DNA from: Promethearchaeota archaeon
GTDB taxonomy: Archaea > Asgardarchaeota > Lokiarchaeia > Sigynarchaeales > SOKP01
Direction of reading: 5' to 3'
DNA: 8,954 nucleotides
Assembly: GCA_014730295.1 (NCBI GenBank)
Contig: WJIN01000117.1
Location: 1 to 8,954 of the forward strand
In this document: piece after piece, positions 5,709-8,954 of the stretch
How positions within the stretch are numbered: position 1 is the stretch's first letter
Layout: each line of letters opens with the position of its first letter
Program-made: the position numbers and the translations under genes
The notes under the pieces: model-generated
Told to the model about the DNA's origin: nothing
Databases searched by the model: none
Seen by the model: only the letters and a program-made list of their open reading frames with translations

Positions 5709-6058
5709 TCCGTAGCGCTCTGGTATAACCCCGATACCCGATTATATTTTAACATTACCTCCCCGTCTGGAGTGCTTTATCAGATATGGGACGATTGGCC
5801 AAGCGGAGAATGGTATAATAATTCACTGCCGGATGCTCATGTTCATAAATATTTCCCGTTCGGGACAGTGGGTGCGGGAGATTATATCATCGATTTTCCT
5901 TTTGAACAAGAACCCGCTCATGTAAACATAGCAATGGTGATTTCGTATTTTGAGCCCGCAAGTACGAATGTAAATTCCTCGGACACTACAAATTCGACTA
6001 CACCTCCTCCGGACAATTCAACTACTGGCACTACTCCTCCTCCGATAAGCCCGACCGT
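5709..6058 (+). pseudogene. Promoterless fragment of a second surface-protein gene
   Basis: From VALWYNPDTR to TTPPPISP this fragment matches the second domain and stalk of the intact protein encoded at 4444-5544: about 101 of 116 residues are identical by hand alignment, without frameshift. A 43-base run ending in ATGGTGATTTCGTATT is identical in both. It lacks the signal segment, the first domain and the C-terminal membrane helix. The open frame continues by chance to a stop at 6075-6077, overlapping the convergent 836-residue gene, and its apparent start at 5643 lies in antisense remnant sequence. Without promoter, signal or anchor it is best read as a pseudogene, though its clean frame leaves open recent origin or use as a recombination donor. 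Confidence 0.75.
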
Positions 6059-6061
6059 AAT

Positions 6062-8572
6062 TTACTCTATATTATGATTATATCTCTTTTTCCATATTTT
6101 ATAGATTAAACTGGATGGATCGAGATTATTTGGAGACCATTTTGGATACTCCAAGTAATCGTTACCATCTATATAAATTGAAATGTAATCGAGAGCATCT
6201 ATATAAATTGAAATGTTTCTTTTCACAAAATCCTCAAATCCTCTATATCTTCTATAATTTTTATCTATTAATTTTTTATATTTTTGATAATTTTCAGATA
6301 ATACGGTTAAAATATTATTTCTATCACATAAGGCACAGAGGGATTTAACATTTTTTTTCAATTCGGAATTATATTTCACTAAAACTTCAACTAAAGGATC
6401 AAGTAAATATATGAGAAGCCCTCTACGATTATTTTCTACATCTATTTCACTATAGATGTCTTTAACATAATCCGGATTATTCAATTGATTCATTAAGAAT
6501 TTATACGCTGAAACTCTATCAGAATTGTCTATTATACCCTCACGAACAATCTTAGTTCCGTGATTCTTAAACCATTCAAAGATTAGTGTTTCACCATCTA
6601 TTTCATCCAACCTAATTACGATTGCTTTAAAATATTCGAGGAGAAATTCTTCGCGAGTATTGGAAGTCTTTTGTAGAAATGCCAATCTTTTAGTATGCTT
6701 TTCAATATCGTCATCTAATATCGTTACCTCACCGTATTCAATTTTATAATCTCTAAAGAAGGGTGTAATGTCCGTTTGATTATATAGTTGAATTTGATCA
6801 TCAATTAAGAGTTCATGAAGATAGTCTTTGCTAAGAATTTCTAATAGATAATAGATCCAACCTTCGTAAGATAGATTTTCGTAATCTCTCATAAACTCTT
6901 TTCTTCCGATCCTTGAAAGGGAATCTTTTACTTCTTTGTTTATGAATTCTTGGTATGGAGATCCATATTTGGTTATAAGATCCTTATAATGACTCCACCA
7001 ATTATGGCCTTTACTTTTTTTCTCCCGTGTAAACGGATATAAAGCCATTTTGATTGCATATAATCCTAGCTGCTGAAAAATAGCTTCATTTAAGACTCCA
7101 TATATTCGTGTTGTCTTAGCTAAGTTTATGGGATCCTGTTGTTCGCAGATTGGCATGATGATTTCACGAATACTTTTCAAATAACCCTTATTCGTCTCGC
7201 GGCTCACTAAAAATGCCCCTACAAATAAGCATTGATATTTCTCACCCAATTGGATGTATTTTTCTTTAATAAATTTCTCAATAATAATTGGATGAATAAG
7301 CATAAGATTCTCTAAAGGAGAAACAATTTCTCTAAGATTGAATCGGTTCCAATGTAATAGTGTTTCTATTTGTTTGAAAAAATTCTTAAAAAATGGTATT
7401 TTATTTCTCTCAATCCGGACTAAAAATGAACAGTTAAACCTTAGATACTTATCAGGAAAAAACCAGAAGACTTGTTTCGCAATCCAGCTCCAATTTAACG
7501 GAGCAATATATTTATGTATTTTATCGTAATGGTTAAGAGGAAGATCGCCCTCATGTACCAATAAGTATGAAGTTAATGCTTCTTGATATTTTTTCTCTAA
7601 TTCCGGAAAATTCGTATTAAAAAAATCGAGAAAAACCTCTTTACTGCGAAATATCATATACCCAAAAAAATTGAAAATCCAATCATGAACCTCTTCTAAA
7701 TATGGATTTTCTATAAAAAAATAATCGAGAAATTTTTTCATAGCTTCTATTAATAAATCATATATTTCTTCGGTTACAATTCTATTTATATCCTTTTTCT
7801 TGATCAAGCAAAATAAACCATCTCCCGCATATTCTTCAAGTTTTTCTAGGTCTTGATTTTCAATGACTCGCTTTAGATTTGCTTCAAAAAAAACTAATCC
7901 TGCGGAATAATCAAATTGGAGTAAGGTTTCAATATAATGACTATAAACCGGTCTAGATTTCCCCTTGGAGGGGTCTTCAAGAAAATCCGAGCTAAGTCTT
8001 TCAAGAATCTTTTTTGGAACTTTTTTAAATCCAAATTTACTCAATCCTTCTATTAACTCGATTTTTAAAGAATCAAAGAATTCTTGAAAATAGGTGTATT
8101 GGAAATTATTATCAATGGTTTCGATCTCTTCTTTCGAGAGGTAATCAAGATATCCTTTCTTTAATAAATATTCAATAGTAGCAGGAAAACCCGTACTGAA
8201 TCGTTTTGCGATTTCCTCTTTAAAGACCTTTTTTGCCTGATCATCCGAGAGTTCCGTAAGTTTTTTCAATAGCGGAAACGCTAAGTTGGAATGCATCAGA
8301 CGCGTATCATACCCGCTTTCAACCCACGCTTGTAAGGTTGAGCAATGCCCCCAAAACGCCGCCTCCGGAGATACCTCTCCGGTCTTATGATAAGTTGCAA
8401 ATTCGTCAATAGAATTCAGTGTACTAAGGTGCTCAATTTCCTCTTTGGGGACTTGGAGTACCAACTGAAGACACTGGCGAAAATATTTACCCTTTACATA
8501 AAGTTTGGTTTTGTTATCTTCGAATTTTAGAGTTATATACTCATTTATCTTAAACACCTTGGAATTTGTCAT
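6062..8572 (-). CDS. Large protein: Lokiarchaeal N-terminal module plus helical body (836 aa)
   Basis: Residues 66-105 contain EVSPEAAFWGHCSTLQAW then HSNLAFPLLKKL, followed by FKEEIAKRF (117-125) and helices to about 155. I recall this module from the N-termini of many Lokiarchaeal leucine-rich-repeat proteins. Here no leucine-rich repeats follow: residues 160-780 are a long, Phe/Tyr/Lys-rich helical region, probably an alpha-solenoid. Near the end a ten-residue tandem repeat occurs (ISIYIDALDY, ISIYIDGNDY, residues 787-806). No enzyme motif, signal or membrane helix is seen, so it is probably a cytosolic scaffold. ATG 8572 has AAAGG eight bases upstream; no clear TATA box was found in the 163-base gap. 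The module is about 51% G+C and the body about 22%. It converges on surface-protein DNA. Confidence 0.85.
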   Translation of the reverse strand: MTNSKVFKINEYITLKFEDNKTKLYVKGKYFRQCLQLVLQVPKEEIEHLSTLNSIDEFATYHKTGEVSPEAAFWGHCSTLQAWVESGYDTRLMHSNLAFPLLKKLTELSDDQAKKVFKEEIAKRFSTGFPATIEYLLKKGYLDYLSKEEIETIDNNFQYTYFQEFFDSLKIELIEGLSKFGFKKVPKKILERLSSDFLEDPSKGKSRPVYSHYIETLLQFDYSAGLVFFEANLKRVIENQDLEKLEEYAGDGLFCLIKKKDINRIVTEEIYDLLIEAMKKFLDYFFIENPYLEEVHDWIFNFFGYMIFRSKEVFLDFFNTNFPELEKKYQEALTSYLLVHEGDLPLNHYDKIHKYIAPLNWSWIAKQVFWFFPDKYLRFNCSFLVRIERNKIPFFKNFFKQIETLLHWNRFNLREIVSPLENLMLIHPIIIEKFIKEKYIQLGEKYQCLFVGAFLVSRETNKGYLKSIREIIMPICEQQDPINLAKTTRIYGVLNEAIFQQLGLYAIKMALYPFTREKKSKGHNWWSHYKDLITKYGSPYQEFINKEVKDSLSRIGRKEFMRDYENLSYEGWIYYLLEILSKDYLHELLIDDQIQLYNQTDITPFFRDYKIEYGEVTILDDDIEKHTKRLAFLQKTSNTREEFLLEYFKAIVIRLDEIDGETLIFEWFKNHGTKIVREGIIDNSDRVSAYKFLMNQLNNPDYVKDIYSEIDVENNRRGLLIYLLDPLVEVLVKYNSELKKNVKSLCALCDRNNILTVLSENYQKYKKLIDKNYRRYRGFEDFVKRNISIYIDALDYISIYIDGNDYLEYPKWSPNNLDPSSLIYKIWKKRYNHNIE
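6155..6214. repeat. 30-base tandem duplication in the 3' end of the large gene
   Basis: Units 6155-6184 and 6185-6214 share GTAATCG...CATCTATATAAATTGAAAT and differ only at a few bases near their start (GTTAC versus GAGAG). On the minus strand each encodes a ten-residue ISIYID..DY unit, so the frame is kept. The remnant at 5559-5707 has only a single unit, so the duplication arose in this copy after the two separated, or was lost in the other. Confidence 0.8.
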
Positions 8573-8735
8573 CGTTTATACCTTTTTCTCATTGTTCTTT
8601 TAGTTATTAAAATATTGAATAAAAACCTATTAAAACTTAACTCTATTTAGGATAATATCCATCTGAATAGAATCTTAATATATTCTGTTATACTTAGATT
8701 TTAAATTTTATTCCCTTTTTTACCCGATAACGTAT

Positions 8736-8909
8736 CTACATTATTCTGTAGCTTGATTTTAAGTTTCGTTCCTTCTGCTGAAATTCCGAACATTGCCGAT
8801 AGTTTGGGAATAGGCAAATATTCTCGGTCTGCGGAAGAGTGCAGGAACTATTGAACGGGCACGGAAGGATATGAACCTCGGGATCAAACCTATTTTTAGG
8901 GCTACTCAT
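8736..8909 (-). CDS. Four-cysteine mini-protein (57 aa)
   Basis: Cysteines lie at residues 17, 23, 32 and 40 (C-x5-C-x8-C-x7-C), in PCPFNSSC, ENICLFPN and YRQCSEF. Four cysteines in 24 residues suggest a bound zinc ion or iron-sulfur cluster; I do not recognise the family with certainty. The tail (43-57) is basic and helical. A longer frame beginning with TTG at 8942 is rejected because it would start inside the TATA box at 8932-8939. The ATG at 8909 lies 22 bases after that box with no ribosome-binding site, fitting a leaderless mRNA. It runs in the same direction as the large gene, 163 bases upstream of it. Confidence 0.65.
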   Translation of the reverse strand: MSSPKNRFDPEVHILPCPFNSSCTLPQTENICLFPNYRQCSEFQQKERNLKSSYRIM

Positions 8910-8931
8910 GATAAGATTCTTGTGATGGGTA

Positions 8932-8939
8932 TATTTAAA
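8932..8939 (-). promoter_or_regulatory. TATA promoter of the four-cysteine gene, probably leaderless
   Basis: The minus strand reads TTTAAATA preceded by CTCTTTTTTG. Only 22 bases separate it from the ATG at 8909, so transcription should begin at or beside the start codon. Confidence 0.55.
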
Positions 8940-8954
8940 CAAAAAAGAGAAATA

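Noticed and set aside
5545..6220. CRISPR-like or transposon-end repeats
   Set aside because: The repeats are few, uneven and in coding frames, and are fully explained by gene-fragment duplication; no terminal inverted repeats or transposase were seen.
8910..8942. N-terminal extension of the four-cysteine protein from a TTG at 8942
   Set aside because: It would begin inside a strong TATA box, and an ATG lies at leaderless distance at 8909.

Overview
The window looks like a piece of an Asgard archaeal (Lokiarchaeia-type) chromosome. Three things suggest this. Several genes are preceded by archaeal BRE/TATA-like elements (TTTAAATA or close variants behind a pyrimidine tract). A small zinc-ribbon protein resembles the C-terminal zinc fingers of archaeal topoisomerase I. 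The large minus-strand protein begins with a WGHC...HSNLAFPLLKKL module that I recall from many Lokiarchaeal leucine-rich-repeat proteins. The assignment rests on memory of families and is moderate. No tRNA, rRNA, CRISPR array, transposase or replication origin was seen.

Layout: 1-48 (-) is the first 16 codons of a gene leaving the window. 151-339 (-) is a small acidic protein. 535-1209 (+) is an AT-rich helical protein, convergent with a zinc-ribbon protein at 1244-1576 (-). A 258-base divergent control region with an imperfect inverted repeat separates the latter from a three-helix membrane protein at 1835-2227 (+). That gene converges on 2245-3342 (-), which looks like a short form of a usually much longer bacterial family. 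A 408-base AT-rich gap follows, then a two-helix membrane protein (3751-3981, -). Next comes an overlapping gene pair: a zinc-ribbon protein (4131-4451, +) and a glycosylatable type I surface protein (4444-5544, +). From 6062 to 8572 (-) lies an 836-residue protein with the Lokiarchaeal N-terminal module and a long helical body. 8736-8909 (-) is a 57-residue four-cysteine protein.

The most informative stretch is 5545-6077. It is not ordinary intergenic DNA. It holds a promoterless 3' fragment of a second surface-protein gene (+) and, antisense and previously hidden, the C-terminal remnant of a second copy of the 836-residue gene (-). Together these show that a convergent pair (surface protein, then large helical protein) was duplicated in tandem and that the middle of the array was later deleted. 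Only the outer left surface-protein gene and the outer right large gene remain intact.

Base composition is patchy. Conserved archaeal-looking parts reach about 50% G+C (4201-4320: 63 of 120 bases; 8281-8400: 61 of 120). The helical body of the large gene and the 2245-3342 gene fall near 22-23% (7681-7800: 26 of 120; 2761-2880: 28 of 120). This suggests a mosaic of older host sequence and more mobile accessory sequence. Most genes appear to have their own promoters; the only clear operon is the 4131-5544 pair.
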